NCBI GenBank assembly: GCA_030062745.1
Contig: CP099839.1
Span: 30,069,451 to 30,133,450 of the forward strand
DNA length: 64,000 bases
From: Capitulum mitella
Taxonomy: Eukaryota > Arthropoda > Thecostraca > Pollicipedomorpha > Pollicipedidae
Reading direction: 5' to 3'
Made by a program: the position numbers and the translations under genes. Numbering within the stretch: the stretch's first letter is position 1; each line of letters starts with the position of its first letter. The notes under the pieces were generated by a model. It was given only the letters and a program-made list of their open reading frames with translations, was not told where the DNA came from and made no database searches. Positions 24,501 through 35,469 of the stretch are shown one piece after another.

Positions 24501-24692
24501 CTCGGCGGCGACCGAGCGGCTCTCGTCGTTCGTGCACGAGCAGATGGAGTCGCTGCTGGCGGCCGTGGAGGAGCGTCTGCGGCTGGAGGACGCCGCCAGC
24601 AGTGCGGCAGTGACGGCGCGCGCCCTGGACCGGCTGTACCGGCGGCTACAGGCCAGCGCCACCCTGCTGCCTGACCGAGACCACTTTGTCCG
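24501..24692 (+). CDS. VPS51: VPS51 exon 7 (residues 320-384)
   Basis: Acceptor 'ttgctgccggcag', phase 2 entry. The exon encodes 'ATERLSSFVHEQMESLL' and 'ARALDRLYRRLQASATLL' (human: VRALDRFHRRLRAPGALL). It ends in phase 2 at donor GTCAGT. Confidence 0.9.
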
Positions 24693-24996
24693 GTCAGTGG
24701 TGGCCCTGGACGGGGGCACGCGAGACGTGGGCTTGGGAGCTTTGCCAGCACATATTAGCCCCACAGCTTTGGAAGGACTGTCGTTGGGTTTGATACGTCG
24801 TATGGAGGAAAGCCGCAGGCATCCTCCCCCGATGACGTTATATCCTGTCCCCTCCGGTAATGGTCACGAGGCGGATCCAGAGGCTGCCTCCCGTTCATCA
24901 GGCAGGCCCAGAGATCTCTGGCGCTGACCGGGACGGGAGAACCATGCTGGTCGGGCTTTGTTTTCGTCTGCGTCTGAACCGTGGCCGTCGTCGCAG

Positions 24997-25219
24997 CGCC
25001 GGTATGCAGCTGATCATGCGGGCGACGGAGCGCCGCTGCAGCCAGTCGCGCGCGCTGTTGGAGGCGCACCTGCAGCAGAGTCTGGCGGCCGTGCGGCAGG
25101 CGCTGGTGGTGGCTGCGCCGTCGCCGGGCGCCGTCGAGCCCTCGCCGCTGGCCGAACAGCTGGCCTCCTTCATCGCCTCGCTGGCCGAGCGGATCAGCGC
25201 CGTTGTGACCGCGTTGCAG
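24997..25219 (+). CDS. VPS51: VPS51 exon 8 (residues 384-458)
   Basis: Acceptor 'ggccgtcgtcgcag', phase 2 entry. The exon encodes 'LLEAHLQQSLAAVRQAL' and 'LAEQLASFIASLAERISAV' (human: LTDVRQALAA...LAELLANVASSILSHI). It ends in phase 0 at donor GTGAGG. Third codon positions are almost all G or C. Confidence 0.9.
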
Positions 25220-25535
25220 GTGAGGCGACCACCCGGGTTTCGGGACCGGGTGGCGCTACAGCTCACCGGGCCGAGAGGCGTGGGATCTTCGCCTCTTCAG
25301 GGCACTGCAGTCAGCAGGACAGCGGACAAAACGGTCTAGGTTGCTGTGCTTTGTGGGGGGAGGGGGGCATTAGCCTAGAAGGTCTTGATGTCAGTTGCGT
25401 GACACTAGCGTCCGGGCTGTGTGAGGGACTTCATTGCATTGTGTGCTCATATTTTTCCAGACACGCTAGTGGCAGGAGGAGACGTTACAGTGACACATTG
25501 AGTCTTGTCGATTGCTTTGAAGGGGGATAACACCT

Positions 25536-25590
25536 CCTGTGTGTCAGAGGGCCCAGACGGCCCTCTGACACACAGGCCCTCTGACACACA
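25536..25590. repeat. perfect 18-bp hairpin plus third repeat copy, VPS51 intron 8
   Basis: 'cctgtgtgtcagagggcc' at 25536-25553 is followed by a 5-base loop and its exact reverse complement at 25559-25576. A further direct copy of the right arm follows at 25575-25590. It is too perfect for chance, and is a likely recent duplication or a small hairpin element. Confidence 0.85.
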
Positions 25591-25724
25591 CCGTGTTGAT
25601 AAATGGATCATTGGTATCACTAAGAAAATTGGATCAGTCGGGGCTTCTCCACGGTCCTCTCCGTCGCGTGCCGTTCCGGTTGGTCCGTTTGACCGGGCGA
25701 CCACCGCCGGGCGTCCTTCACCAG

Positions 25725-25946
25725 GCGTTCATCCAGCCGGAGCTGTCGTTCGGGATGCAGGCCAGCTACCGGGAGACGTTCTGCCGACACCACGTGCGCG
25801 AGGGCGTGCTGGTTGGCTTCTTCCGCCACCTGGTCACCACCTGCCGCGCCTTCTGCGACGCCGGCGGTGACCGGGCGCCGGCCAACGTCATTCTTCTGCT
25901 GTCCAGGGCGTGCCGCGACCTCGAAACGTCCACCGTCCACCATTTG
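25725..25946 (+). CDS. VPS51: VPS51 exon 9 (residues 459-532)
   Basis: Acceptor 'cgtccttcaccag'. The exon encodes 'AFIQPELSFGMQASYRETF', 'VREGVLVGFFRHLVTTCRA' and 'LLLSRACRDLETSTVHHL' (human: [21 protein letters not shown] ... [20 protein letters not shown]). 74 codons, phase 0, donor GTGCGT. Confidence 0.94.
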
Positions 25947-26439
25947 GTGCGTGCGCACGCTGCGGTGGCGAGGCGGGACGCTGGATTCGTCGGCAGACGA
26001 GCCGTTGCCCTGTTGTTTGGTGGCTGTTCGTGCGGAAAACCATGCTGTGTACATTTCGCGGAAAAAATGGTTCGTATGCTAGCCATGTAGGAGTTTGATT
26101 TTCCCTGTGCGTGTTTAGTGGTCAGATTACTTCGATAGGACGAAAAGCGTCAGCTAGATGTTCGTTTCGTTTACGATTAGATTTGGAAGAAATGCACCTG
26201 GGTTCATGCATCAGGTGGTCGTGAATCTCGCTGGCGTCTTTGGCCGCACTGACACGCCAAACGTTTGCTCCGTCGCGGCTCTAGCCGACATTACGTTACA
26301 GTCAGTAACCTATCGCTGCTGCACTGCGGTGAACGACGTACTGGCAGCGGCTTCATGGTAACGTTAACCCCCTGACATTGACGTCACAGTGACGTTTCCG
26401 TGGCGTCTGGGCACCTGAGACCGTGCCTCACTGCCGCAG

Positions 26440-26580
26440 ATGAACCATGTGGACGACCTGTTGCGGATTGAGGACAAGACTGGCCTTACGCCGGTCGCCA
26501 CCCTCAACGAGGAGATTCGCGCTGCCGGCCAGCAGCTCATCAATCACTACGTACGCGTCCAGGGTCTCTCCGTCTCACAG
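26440..26580 (+). CDS. VPS51: VPS51 exon 10 (residues 533-579)
   Basis: Acceptor 'cctcactgccgcag'. The exon encodes 'VATLNEEIRAAGQQLINHY' and 'VRVQGLSVSQ' (human: LLTHYVKVQGLVISQ). 47 codons, phase 0. The exon end plus its donor, 'CTCACAG|GTAGGT', is the seed of the minisatellite that follows, so the true donor has about 30 near-identical decoys downstream. Using a decoy one 34-base unit away shifts the frame. Confidence 0.94.
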
Positions 26581-27645
26581 GTAGGTGTGCGTTCAGGGTC
26601 TCACCGTCTCACAGGTAAGTGTGCGTTCAGGGTCTCTCCGTCTCACAGGTAGGTGTGCGTTCAAGATCTCTCCGTTTCACAGGTAAGTGCGCGCCCAGGG
26701 CCTCTCCGTCTCAAAGGTAGGTGTGCGTATAGAATCCCTCTGTCTCACAGGTAGGTGTGCGTACAGAGTCTCTGTCTCGCGGGCAGGTGTACGTTCAGGG
26801 TCTGTCCGTCTCACAGGTAAGTGCGCGTCCAGGGCCTCCGTCCAGGTAAGTGTGCGTCGAGGGCCTCTCCGTCGCACAGGTAGGTGTGCGCACAGAGTCT
26901 CTCTGTCTCACGGGTAGGTGAGCGTTCAGGGTCTCTCCGTCTCACAGGTGAGTTCTCGTCCAGGGCCTCCGTTTCACAGGTAGGTATGCGTACATAGTCT
27001 CTCTGTCTCACAGGTAAGTGTGCGTCCAGGGCCTTTCCGTTTCACAGGTAGGTTTACGTACAGTCTCTCTGTCTCACAGGTAGGTGTGCGTACAGAGTCT
27101 CTCTGTCTCACAGGTAGATGTGCGTTCAGGGTCTGTCCTTCTCACAGGTAAGTGCGCGTCCTGCGCCTCCGTTTCACAGGTAGGTGTGCGTTCAGGGTCT
27201 CTCCATCTCACAGGTAAGTGCGCGTCCAGGGCCTCCGTTTCTCAGGTAGGTGTGCGTCCAGGGCCTCTCCGTCTCACAGGTAAGTGCGCGTCCAGGGCCT
27301 CTGTCTCACAGGTAGGTGTGCGCACAGAGTCTCTGTCTCACGGGTAGGTGTGCGTTCGGGGTCTCTCCGTCTCACAGGTGAGTTCTCGTCCAGGGCCTTC
27401 ACAGGTAGGTGTGCGTACATAGTCTCTCTGTCTCACAGGTAAGTGTGCGTCCAGGGCCTTTCCGTTTCACAGGTAGGTGTGCGTACAGTCTCTCTGTCTC
27501 ACAGGTGGGTGTGCGTACAGAGTCTCTCTGTCTCACAGGTAGGTGTGCGTTCAGGGTCTGTCCGTCTCACAGGTAAGTGCGCGTCCAGGGCCTCCGTTTC
27601 TCAGGTAGATGTGCGTCCAGGGCCTCTCCGTCTCACTGGTAGGCA
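26581..27645 (+). repeat. ~34-bp minisatellite repeating the exon 10 end and its 5' splice site
   Basis: About 30 units of ~33-34 bp, each reading 'tgcgttcagggtctctccgt' then 'ctcacag', then 'gtaagt' or 'gtaggt'. About 28 bases of the unit match the coding end of exon 10 (VRVQGLSVSQ) and the remainder is the splice donor. Units with 'gtaagtg' and 'gtaggtg' tend to alternate, a dimeric higher-order form. The array fills most of intron 10. Confidence 0.95.
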
Positions 27646-27815
27646 CGGCAGATAGACAGATAGGCTCGTTGACTAGTCGGATGCGGTCATTAATTCTATG
27701 ACCTCGATGATCCGCTCCACCAGTTCCGTCGCCAGTTCTCTGGCCCTGTCGGCCGTGCGCTGTCCTCCGCCCGCTGGCCTGTACCGACCGGCGTGGCGCG
27801 GCGACCCTGCGGCAG

Positions 27816-28003
27816 ATGCTTCGCAAGTCGGTGGTCAGCCGCGACTGGCAGCTGACGAACGAGCCTCGCTCGGTGCGCTCCGTCATGAAGCGGGTCGTCG
27901 AGGAGCTGGCGATGGTCGACGCCCGCGTGGGCACCCTGTACGAGGACGGCGGCCGCTGGGACCAGCACAACAGCTCTGACTCGAGCCGGCGCACCTTCCA
28001 CGG
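27816..28003 (+). CDS. VPS51: VPS51 exon 11 (residues 580-642)
   Basis: Acceptor 'gcgaccctgcggcag'. The exon encodes '[19 protein letters not shown]' and '[20 protein letters not shown]' (human: [39 protein letters not shown]). It ends in phase 2, donor GTGAGG. Confidence 0.95.
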
Positions 28004-28749
28004 GTGAGGGCCGGCCGGCGTCGCGTCGTGTCGTCCCAGCGGCGGGCTGCGCCGCCCGAGTGGCTGTGTCGCTGTTCTGGCCGAAAGTCCTGGTGGTTTT
28101 GTCGGTGCAGGGCGTGATGCGTCACGCCAGGCTTCGGTGGCACCATGCGTTAGATTGACGCTAGGATGTGGTACCGCTGGCGTGGGGATTTCACGAGCTG
28201 TAACTGCACTGGTCGAATGTGGCAATCCAGGGCGGGGACGAAACTGCTGTTGTGAGTACAGCGTGGCTAAATTCACTCAGCTAGGTGTCAAGGATGTAAA
28301 CTGAAATTCATGCTGTCAGACTTGTTCCTGCCATGGCTCTGAATCGCCGCCGCTGGTCGCCTCTCCACTGACCTTTGCACCCTTCGCGCATCCAGACCTG
28401 CCCGTCCGACTTGTTTTGCCTGTGACAGTTAGAAACAGTCCGGCAGCGTCCTCTGCTCAGTGCTCATTGGTTGGTCTCAGACAAGGGGAGGAGCAATACA
28501 GCTGCCAGAAAGCCTAACAGCAGAGTGCTCCAGTAGCATGAATTAATACCAACATCCTTGACACCCAACTGGCTGAATTTAGCCACCCTGTGTGGGTATG
28601 AATGGTGCTGGTCCGGAGGCGACTGTACTGGGCCGGCGATGCTTCTGGTCCGACGATTGGCAGTTGTTTCGATGCCACGGCGGGCTGTAAATTAGTGTTG
28701 CTAGTCCGGCCGCCGTTGGCCGCGCCCGTGAGCTGCGGTGATTTTTCAG

Positions 28750-28921
28750 CGCCGGCCAGCGTCAGCAGCGGCACGACTGGTCGTCGTACACTCCCAGCCA
28801 GGTGGACTCCGGCCTCGTGGCTAACATCCAGAAGCTCTTTTCCGAACGCATTGAGATCTTCGCCCCTGTCGAGTTCTCCAAGGTGTCCATCCTGACTGGC
28901 ATCATCAAGATTTCACTGAAG
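28750..28921 (+). CDS. VPS51: VPS51 exon 12 (residues 642-699)
   Basis: Acceptor 'gtgatttttcag'. The exon encodes '[19 protein letters not shown]' and '[19 protein letters not shown]', then 'TGIIKISLK', near-identical to the human C-terminal region. Phase 0 exit; donor GTGAAG. Confidence 0.95.
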
Positions 28922-29141
28922 GTGAAGGTTGGCGCTGCACGCCGCGCCAGAGTCTTTGCCTGTGGCAATAAAATGTACGACGTCTTTCGGCGTTCTAGGT
29001 AACGCACCATGAGACTGTCGTAAGTGGTGAATGAAGCTTTGCGTGGGATCGGTCATTCGAAAAATGTGCGTTTTCTCTGCTTTCAACGGCGACATCGCGC
29101 GATATTCGCATGTGTGATTCACGCCCTTTGGTGATCTCCAG

Positions 29142-29254
29142 ACACTGCTGGAGTGCGTGAGATTGAAGACTTTCAGCAAGTTTGGCCTACAGCAGATTCA
29201 GGTGGATGTGTACTACCTGCAAGTGAATCTGTGGAGATTCGTCGCTGACGAGAA
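29142..29254 (+). CDS. VPS51: VPS51 exon 13 (residues 700-737)
   Basis: Acceptor 'tttggtgatctccag'. The exon encodes '[19 protein letters not shown]' and '[18 protein letters not shown]' (human: [38 protein letters not shown]). Ends in phase 2, donor GTAAGT. Confidence 0.95.
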
Positions 29255-30709
29255 GTAAGTATATCGGATGTATTAGCGGTCTTGTGCAGAATCAGAAAGC
29301 GTGTGTTGTGGAAATAGTGCTGGTTTTACTGGTTCGTGGTGGAAATGGTACTTTCTTATTAAATGATTAGCACAGGTTGTGGTGATAAGTAGCAGACACT
29401 GATAACTTGAGCGCTGGCGCACTGGTGTCGGGTTCTGGTCTGGTTTATCTTGCGTTTCGGGTATTTCATCATGTTGATGAGCAGAATACCAAAAACACCG
29501 ACAGGTGGCCACACTTTTGGTGTCTTGTGTGTGCTTTGTTTGCGGAGGATACAATTGAGATATTCCATTTTCACATAAAATATATTTTCGGACATGTTTT
29601 CATCATATGTAGCAAACACAGAAGGGCTAGGCTTCTAACATGGCACGCGTCAGCAACGTAACCACGTCCTGCTCTTACAGGTCTCTTCTCTCTTTAAAGT
29701 GCTTCTCTTCGCATGCTTTGCATTTGTCTTTTTCACGCAATATTGCCTGTTCCATGCTCAGTACCTTCTGATACGTGTCGTCACATGCCCCTGGAAAATT
29801 CCATTTGAATGAAGTCTCCAGATGCATAATTTCCACGAGCGTTGCGCCAGGTCACTGGTTTATTCAGTCGTAATCCACCTGCATGATCACCGTTTACCTG
29901 GAAAGGATGTAGAAACCGACCGTTTTAGTTGATGTGCTTCCTGTAAAAGTCTGACGTATTGACAGCCTGCCATTAGTGGCTGACACGAGAGGAAAGACAG
30001 GCCGACTTCGTTTCAAACAAACTTGCTCCGTTGCGACAACCGAATCGACAAGTTGCGACGCGGAGCGGCCACATTCTTAAACGCTTTGTAAACGAGACGA
30101 TTTTTCAACCTGAGCGGCAAGAAAAAGCACATCTGCTTCCGGTCCCCCCTATACGCGTCCGGGTGGTGTAAGTCAGTTCAAGTCCTCCCCCCCGAGGTTT
30201 TTTCCGGAATAGGTCCCAAATGACGGGGCGCGGCTGCGCTAAGTTTTGCACAACTGTACAAAATTGAAAAGTGAATCTTTTGGCGTCATCAGGGCCTTTC
30301 GGGATCACCCAAATTAAAGTGGGTCAAAGTCAGGTCATGGTTTTCTGTTGTAATCTGGGCCTGGTGTGTGGCGATCCCGTTACGTCCACTACATTTAGTT
30401 TCGACATGATCCGTGGTGATGATGCCTCTGTTGGGTGGACAGTTATACGGCATGCTGGTCGAGGTGATCTTTGGAGCGGTTTTTTGCACTCCTGGCGATC
30501 CATGACGCTAGTGTGTATTGAACAGACTATTGCACGGCCCGCTGGACGAGGCACCCCGTGGAGCTGTTTGGGGATCACTCGTGGTGCTTCGTGACGGATC
30601 CTTGCCTTTGCTGAACAGACGGCTGCTCGCCCTACTGGATGAAGTGGTGCTCTATGGAGTAGTTTGTTGTACTCCTGGCAGTCCGTGACGATGATGTCTG
30701 TTTGGACAG
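29255..30709 (+). other. VPS51: VPS51 intron 13, no gene seen
   Basis: 1455 bases without a supported coding region. The part 30270-30700 repeats phrases such as 'actcctggc.gtccgtgacg' and 'ctggacgaggtg' that resemble the following last exon, possibly decayed duplications of it. Confidence 0.5.
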
Positions 30710-30818
30710 GCTGTTACACGGCCTCCTGGACGAGGTGCTCGGCTCGGCGATCCACCGCTGCCTGGAACCGGTGCTGATGGAATTCTCCGTGATAGAGGTG
30801 CTCTGTGACCGGGGCTGA
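30710..30818 (+). CDS. VPS51: VPS51 exon 14 (residues 737-772, stop)
   Basis: Acceptor 'gtctgtttggacag'. The exon encodes 'KLLHGLLDEVLGSAIHRC' and 'LMEFSVIEVLCDRG', then TGA (human ends ...[32 protein letters not shown]). The single-base phase complements exon 13. No AATAAA-type signal is obvious in the next 300 bases. Confidence 0.93.
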
Positions 30819-32089
30819 TGGCTATCCTCTGGCCACCGGCTCTGGCCGCCGGGCAGTCCTGCGGAAAACGATAGCTCACTTCAGCGGACAGAGCCCGGCC
30901 GGCGTAGGGGAGAGAGACCGGACTGGCCGACGCAGCGGACAGGGACCGGCCGGCGTGGTGGGCAGGGACCGGCGGGGGCGGCGGACAGGGACTGGCGCGG
31001 CGCCGTGGTGGGAGGGCCGGTCGCGCTTAAGACAGCTGTGGCGACGGGGAGCGGTCCGGTGCACGGTCGTTGTGGGGCTCTGCACACCGTGTGGTTTTTC
31101 CACAATGTTACAGAGTTGCTGGTGACGACGTTCTTGCCCTGCTGTCGCTGTCAGCAGAGTTCACGGGAAGTCACGTTAGAACGTCAGTTGTTTTTCTCCA
31201 TCTTGGCAGCGTGTCCGTGGAAATGAATGTCATGCATTTTGAATGAATGAAAAAGCCGTTGAAATTTAATTTGATTTTAGTTATTTCAAGTTACATTTCG
31301 TATGCAGAAGCCCTCTTACCACGAAATGTGATGGTCCATTGGCACCCACTATTTTCTTGTGTGTACGTACTGCAGGGATTCGTGCAGAACAGCTATTGGT
31401 CCCGATCTGTGATTCCATGGTGGAGACTAACACGTGAGTCACTTGAGAAGTTTGAGTCCAGGATAGATTCAGCTAACCCGTTATTGTGTGTGCCCACCGA
31501 AATGTTTTGTTATCTATGCAGAGTGGACCTGTTCGTGGATACGCCTTGGGAGGAAGGACTGTTTACATGCAGTCGTCCATGACAATTTGCGTTCGAATTG
31601 ATCAGTTTTGTGGTGTTCGTGTTGGCATGAGTGTAACCAAGGGGCACAAGGCTGGGACACATGTCCCCTCCAATTTTGGTGTAACGGCTGGTGCCCCCTT
31701 CCCCCATTTATGGTCTGAAAGTGAACGTTTTTAGCAATTCCCCGTTGAAATATAAGATTTTGGGTCATATTTTCCCCAGATTCTGATTTGTCCTCTCCAG
31801 TTTCTGGGACGGGACTATACCTAAAGTTGTTGGCATATATCGATTTTGTGCTCGTTTCTTAAAGATATTACGTTGTGAGTGAAACTGAACAGACCAGTCA
31901 CTAGAAACACTTAATACCTTCACCTACGTTCTCTGTAAGATGCTAGAGCACAAGAGTTGTGACGTGGGTGAATGGACGTGTCTGTTGTCATATGCTTTCC
32001 TGATCTCTGATACTAGAGGTAAACCCACACGTAACACGGTTGGTTTGGGGTAAAAATCGAAGCTTTGTATTGCACGAAAAGCTGTGCAC
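30819..32089. other. downstream of VPS51; short 'gaccgg' minisatellite, no gene
   Basis: 30880-31020 is a degenerate GC-rich array of 'ggacagggaccgg' phrases. The rest has no coding support. The last ~55 bases ('taaaaatcgaagctttgtat') match a segment at about 36535-36555 and belong to a dispersed repeat into which the following transposon inserted. Confidence 0.55.
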
Positions 32090-32091
32090 TA

Positions 32092-32230
32092 GGGTGGATC
32101 GAAAATATATTTTTTGTCGCAAAACGACTTCTTACGGGTCAAAACGTGTGCGCGTGGGTCTGAAAACACGGAAAATAAGGAGTAAAAAGATTATGAAAAT
32201 ATTCTAGAAAGGGCGCACGAAGCGTCCTTG
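32092..32230 (+). repeat. left terminal inverted repeat
   Basis: Shares with the reverse complement of 35470-35595, in order: 'gtggatcgaaaa', 'acttctta.gggtcaaa', 'tgcgcg', 'aaaatatt.tag' and 'cgcacgaagc'. Confidence 0.85.
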
Positions 32231-32796
32231 AAGTGAGTTTCGCTGTTCCCGAGCGTTAAAGTCTCCATTGGTTTAGCATTACGCATAGTAAGATAACACC
32301 GCGGTCACCATCCATCGTAGCTGTGCATAGCTTTGTGGACCTTTTAGTGTCTGTAGTTCACGGATAGATGATGAGCATGGATTTGAGCAAATAACAAGAG
32401 ACTGCCAGGTAGAATAAAGTGGTAGACAGACAGTAGCCCTTACGAGCTAAGACCGCGCACCAGTGAGCCTCACGACCTGCAATAGCTGCGGACTACAGAG
32501 TCCGAGTCGAATTCGTGGGCTTCCCACACATATCGTTGCCTACGCTGCTCATCTCTGAGGACGCTCTTGAAATCCTTGATCGGTGCCGGTAAACGATACC
32601 TCGCAGCGAAGCGCTTTGTTGTCATCGGAGAGCGGTCGAGTCAGACAGACATGTCAGAGGAGTAGCGCGTTGGTCCCTGGACTGTGGCGTGGTGACCGGA
32701 GATTTAGTGCTCGGGTGTGTTCCGTCAGCATTCGGATCGCAGGGGATGACATTCTGTGACATTCTGTGACACGGTGACATTCTGAACTGAGCTAAA

Positions 32797-35135
32797 ATGA
32801 GTAATCCAGGACCATCAACAAGACAGAGAACGAAACACCCTTTGCTGCAAACAGGCCCGGACGCTCTTCCCATAAACCAGCTATCGTGGAAAAGAGAAGT
32901 GTATGCCTTTTACGTGAAGACACGGAATGAAAGCACAACTCCTGGAAAGAAGCCGACAAAATGAGAAATAGCGAAAGCAGTCAAGGATGCCATAGTAGCC
33001 ATCTGGGACAGATCCAATCTTATTACGTGGGTACCAGTGGACGACGGAGAGGCGTCTGAAATGGGTGGCACGTCGGGTAAGACTGAGAGAGAGATGTCAA
33101 ATGTTATTTCGGAGAACAGGATAATTCAGAATGACCATAACGGGGAACAACCTCATGAAATGGTCTTCGAAACGCGAACGGGGCAAGGGTCGAAAGTTCG
33201 TGAGTATGCAGCGAGAGTACTATGGCTTATTTGACATCATGTGGTGCCGATGCGATCTTGCTGATGTCCCCTGTGGCACGTGTCCAGCTTCTAAAAGGGT
33301 GCCAGCTCAAGAAGTAGCTTTCCTCAAAGACCAGCGAGGAGAGAGAAAGTTCTACATGGGCGGCGTTGACCGGAAGACAACTGAGGAAAATGTCCGAAGG
33401 CAGAAGAGAAGGGGGAAAAGTATGAAACTAGCGGAAAAGAGACAGAAGAGTGACAGGCAGCACGATCCTGAGAAAAGGCAACTGACCGAAGGGGATGCAG
33501 ATGACGACGATGATAGCAGTGAAAAGTGTCAGACGGGTGATACGGAGGCAGCCGGTGCAAGCCGCTCTTATTCACCTAGTTTCGATGATGACGCGGGCGA
33601 TGTCGCCGGACAGAACCGCCATCAGCTTACGAATTTTTCGCGGATGTGTGATCGGTACGGTATCTCTGATCGCTCCGCCGCTGGCTTGCTGAACGCAGCT
33701 TTGGTTGATTATGGGATAATCACAGAGCACAACAAGGCTGAGCTGACAGACCGCAGCAAAATCCGGCGACAGAGAGACAAATGGGGTAAACAAAAGGTGG
33801 CTGAAAGCTCATTACAAAACCGACCTGACCGCCTAGCAGGATTCTATTACGACGGTAGGGAGGACAAGACGCTGCAGAAAGTTGGTAAGAAATTGACGTT
33901 TACCAAAGAACTGCACGAGGTAGTGGTTACTGAGCCCGGCCATCGGTATGTCGATCACGTGTCTCCAAATAGCGGAAGTGCTGCAGATATCGCGAAGGAG
34001 TTGCTGGACGTGATACGGGACAACGATGCGCATCCAGTGGTGCTTGGATCAGACGGCACATCGGTAAATACCGGCCGCAACAGTGGTGTGAACAGGTGAA
34101 TCGGATTGGGTGTAGGCCGTTCGCTCCAGCAAGCTATATGCGGCATCCACATCAAGGAACTGACGCTGAGACATGTGTTCAAGGATGCTGATGGTGGAAC
34201 GAATGGTCCGGCATCCTTCCACGGACCAGTTGGCAAAGCCATTCAGAGAGATCTGACCACACTGCCTTTGGCTAAGTTTGAGCCAGTGCCGGGACTAGTT
34301 CCTTCAATTCCGGTAGAAGTTCGAAATGAGAAGAGTAAAGATCAGCAATACCTGCATGACATGCGTAGGGCCGTCCAGGCAAGACCAGAAGGTGTTACCC
34401 AGTGCTTGTTGGCCTTAGAACCATCAAGTCCGCTGGGTTATACTTGCAAATAGAGTACTCAGACTGTACGTGTCCACAGAGGCTCCAGCTTCGGCGCTTG
34501 TACGGCTAGTATATTTTATACTAAACCAGTACGGCCCCGGATGGTTCAGGTACAGACTTCATTCAAATATCAGCGACGGAGCGAAGAACCTGTTCTTTCT
34601 GATATCGCTGTCAAGAAAGCTGCCGGAGAGAGACCGTAACATCACGCAAAAGGTGCTTCAGCGCAACGGGTTCTGGGCCCACAATGAGCATGTCCTGATT
34701 GCTATGCTGGCCGACGATCAGCCGAACAGGATGCTGGCGGTAGAGCGCATAAGGAGATGTCGAACCAGAAGATGCCAGGACCAGGATCCAGATGACATAC
34801 GCCAGTTCGTTGTCCCTGACATCAACTTCCACGCCGAGGAGTACCACCACATGATTGACTGGCAAGATACAACGGAGCCACCTTTGGTCATGGAAATGTC
34901 AGACGAGACCATTGCGGCTGTTGTGGAAGCACCAATGGACTTCAGTGACTTTCCCTGCCACTCCCAAGGGGTCGAACGATGGGTGAAAGAAGTCAAACAA
35001 ACGGCGGAGAAGAAGGCGGGACACAGTGGACGTCATGCACTGATACTGGCAAAAGCCCGGTCCAGGACTGATCTGCCAGTGATGGACACGAGGAGGGACT
35101 TCTATGACTGGCTTCGAGTGACAAGTGACCGCTGA
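32797..35135 (+). pseudogene. unnamed transposon-borne protein family, broken copy
   Basis: A single gene read in pieces: ATG at 32797; in-frame TGA at 32962-32964; frame change near 33170-33200; open to TGA at 34097-34099; same frame to about 34440; another frame change; then open to the stop ending at 35135. Intact length would be near 770 residues. Landmarks are a Cys-rich segment ('MWCRCDLADVPCGTCPASK', ~33230), an acidic low-complexity stretch (33495-33540), 'DRYGISDRSAAGLLNAAL' (33650), 'LGSDGTSVNTG' (34050), 'QRNGFWAHNEHVL' (34660) and 'FPCHSQGVERWVKEV' (34950). I know this landmark order from unnamed proteins predicted in many invertebrate genomes; no function is established to my knowledge. 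Its place between inverted repeats suggests a transposase, possibly with an RNase H-like fold ('SDGT' as first acidic site), which is inference. Confidence 0.75.
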
Positions 35136-35249
35136 GGCTGGTTTATTAGTGGCAGCGGAGTTTGTTGTGGAATGTCATTCATCACAAATAAATAGTTCTG
35201 GTTTAACATTGTGTCTGGGATGGCGTTTGATGAATGGCGAAGACAATAA

Positions 35250-35292
35250 TGATGATGGTGATGACGATGATGATGATGATGATGACGGCGAT
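35250..35292 (+). repeat. (gat)n microsatellite
   Basis: Run of 'gatgatgat' with a few interruptions, inside the transposon, downstream of its gene. Confidence 0.9.
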
Positions 35293-35469
35293 AATTATGA
35301 TATGTTTCGATGGTTGGCGACATGGCGCAAACAGCGTTTGTTCGGCGCATGCGCTAAACGCCGAAAATTATCTCTCACAGGATTCACATAGACTTCTGAC
35401 GGGTTATCTTCTTGTGCAAAATGTTTAAAGCAATGGAGACTTCAACGCGTAGAAGACATTTCTGTTCCA

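Larger units (their letters stand above)
13990..30818 (+). other. VPS51: VPS51 gene, 14 coding exons
   Basis: Vps51 (Ang2/Fat-free) is a coiled-coil subunit shared by the GARP complex (with VPS52, VPS53, VPS54) and the EARP complex (with VPS50). These complexes tether endosome-derived vesicles at the trans-Golgi network and recycling endosomes. Joined exons: 13990-14142, 20014-20250, 20944-21063, 22001-22150, 22743-22940, 23224-23324, 24501-24692, 24997-25219, 25725-25946, 26440-26580, 27816-28003, 28750-28921, 29142-29254, 30710-30818. All phases agree and the sum is 2319 bases: 772 codons plus stop, against about 782 residues in human. The N-terminal Vps51/Exo84/COG1-type region (residues ~20-170, '[18 protein letters not shown]') is the most conserved. 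Conservation then runs to the C-terminal 'FSVIEVLCDRG'. Exons 1-3 are AT3-rich and CpG-poor; from exon 4 on they are strongly GC3-rich. Confidence 0.95.

Noticed and set aside
23710..24764. Minus-strand open frames of 180-332 codons
   Set aside because: They are translations of the intron 6 minisatellite in all three frames; the plus-strand VPS51 exon 7 lies at their end.
27084..27347. Frames reading 'VQGLSVSQ' and 'SVSQVGVR' as possible repeat-coding exons
   Set aside because: They lack acceptors and arise from reading the intron 10 minisatellite; only exon 10 itself is conserved.
26581..27645. A CRISPR-like array of regularly spaced repeats
   Set aside because: Units are contiguous without unique spacers, the genome is eukaryotic, and the unit is derived from the exon 10 splice junction.
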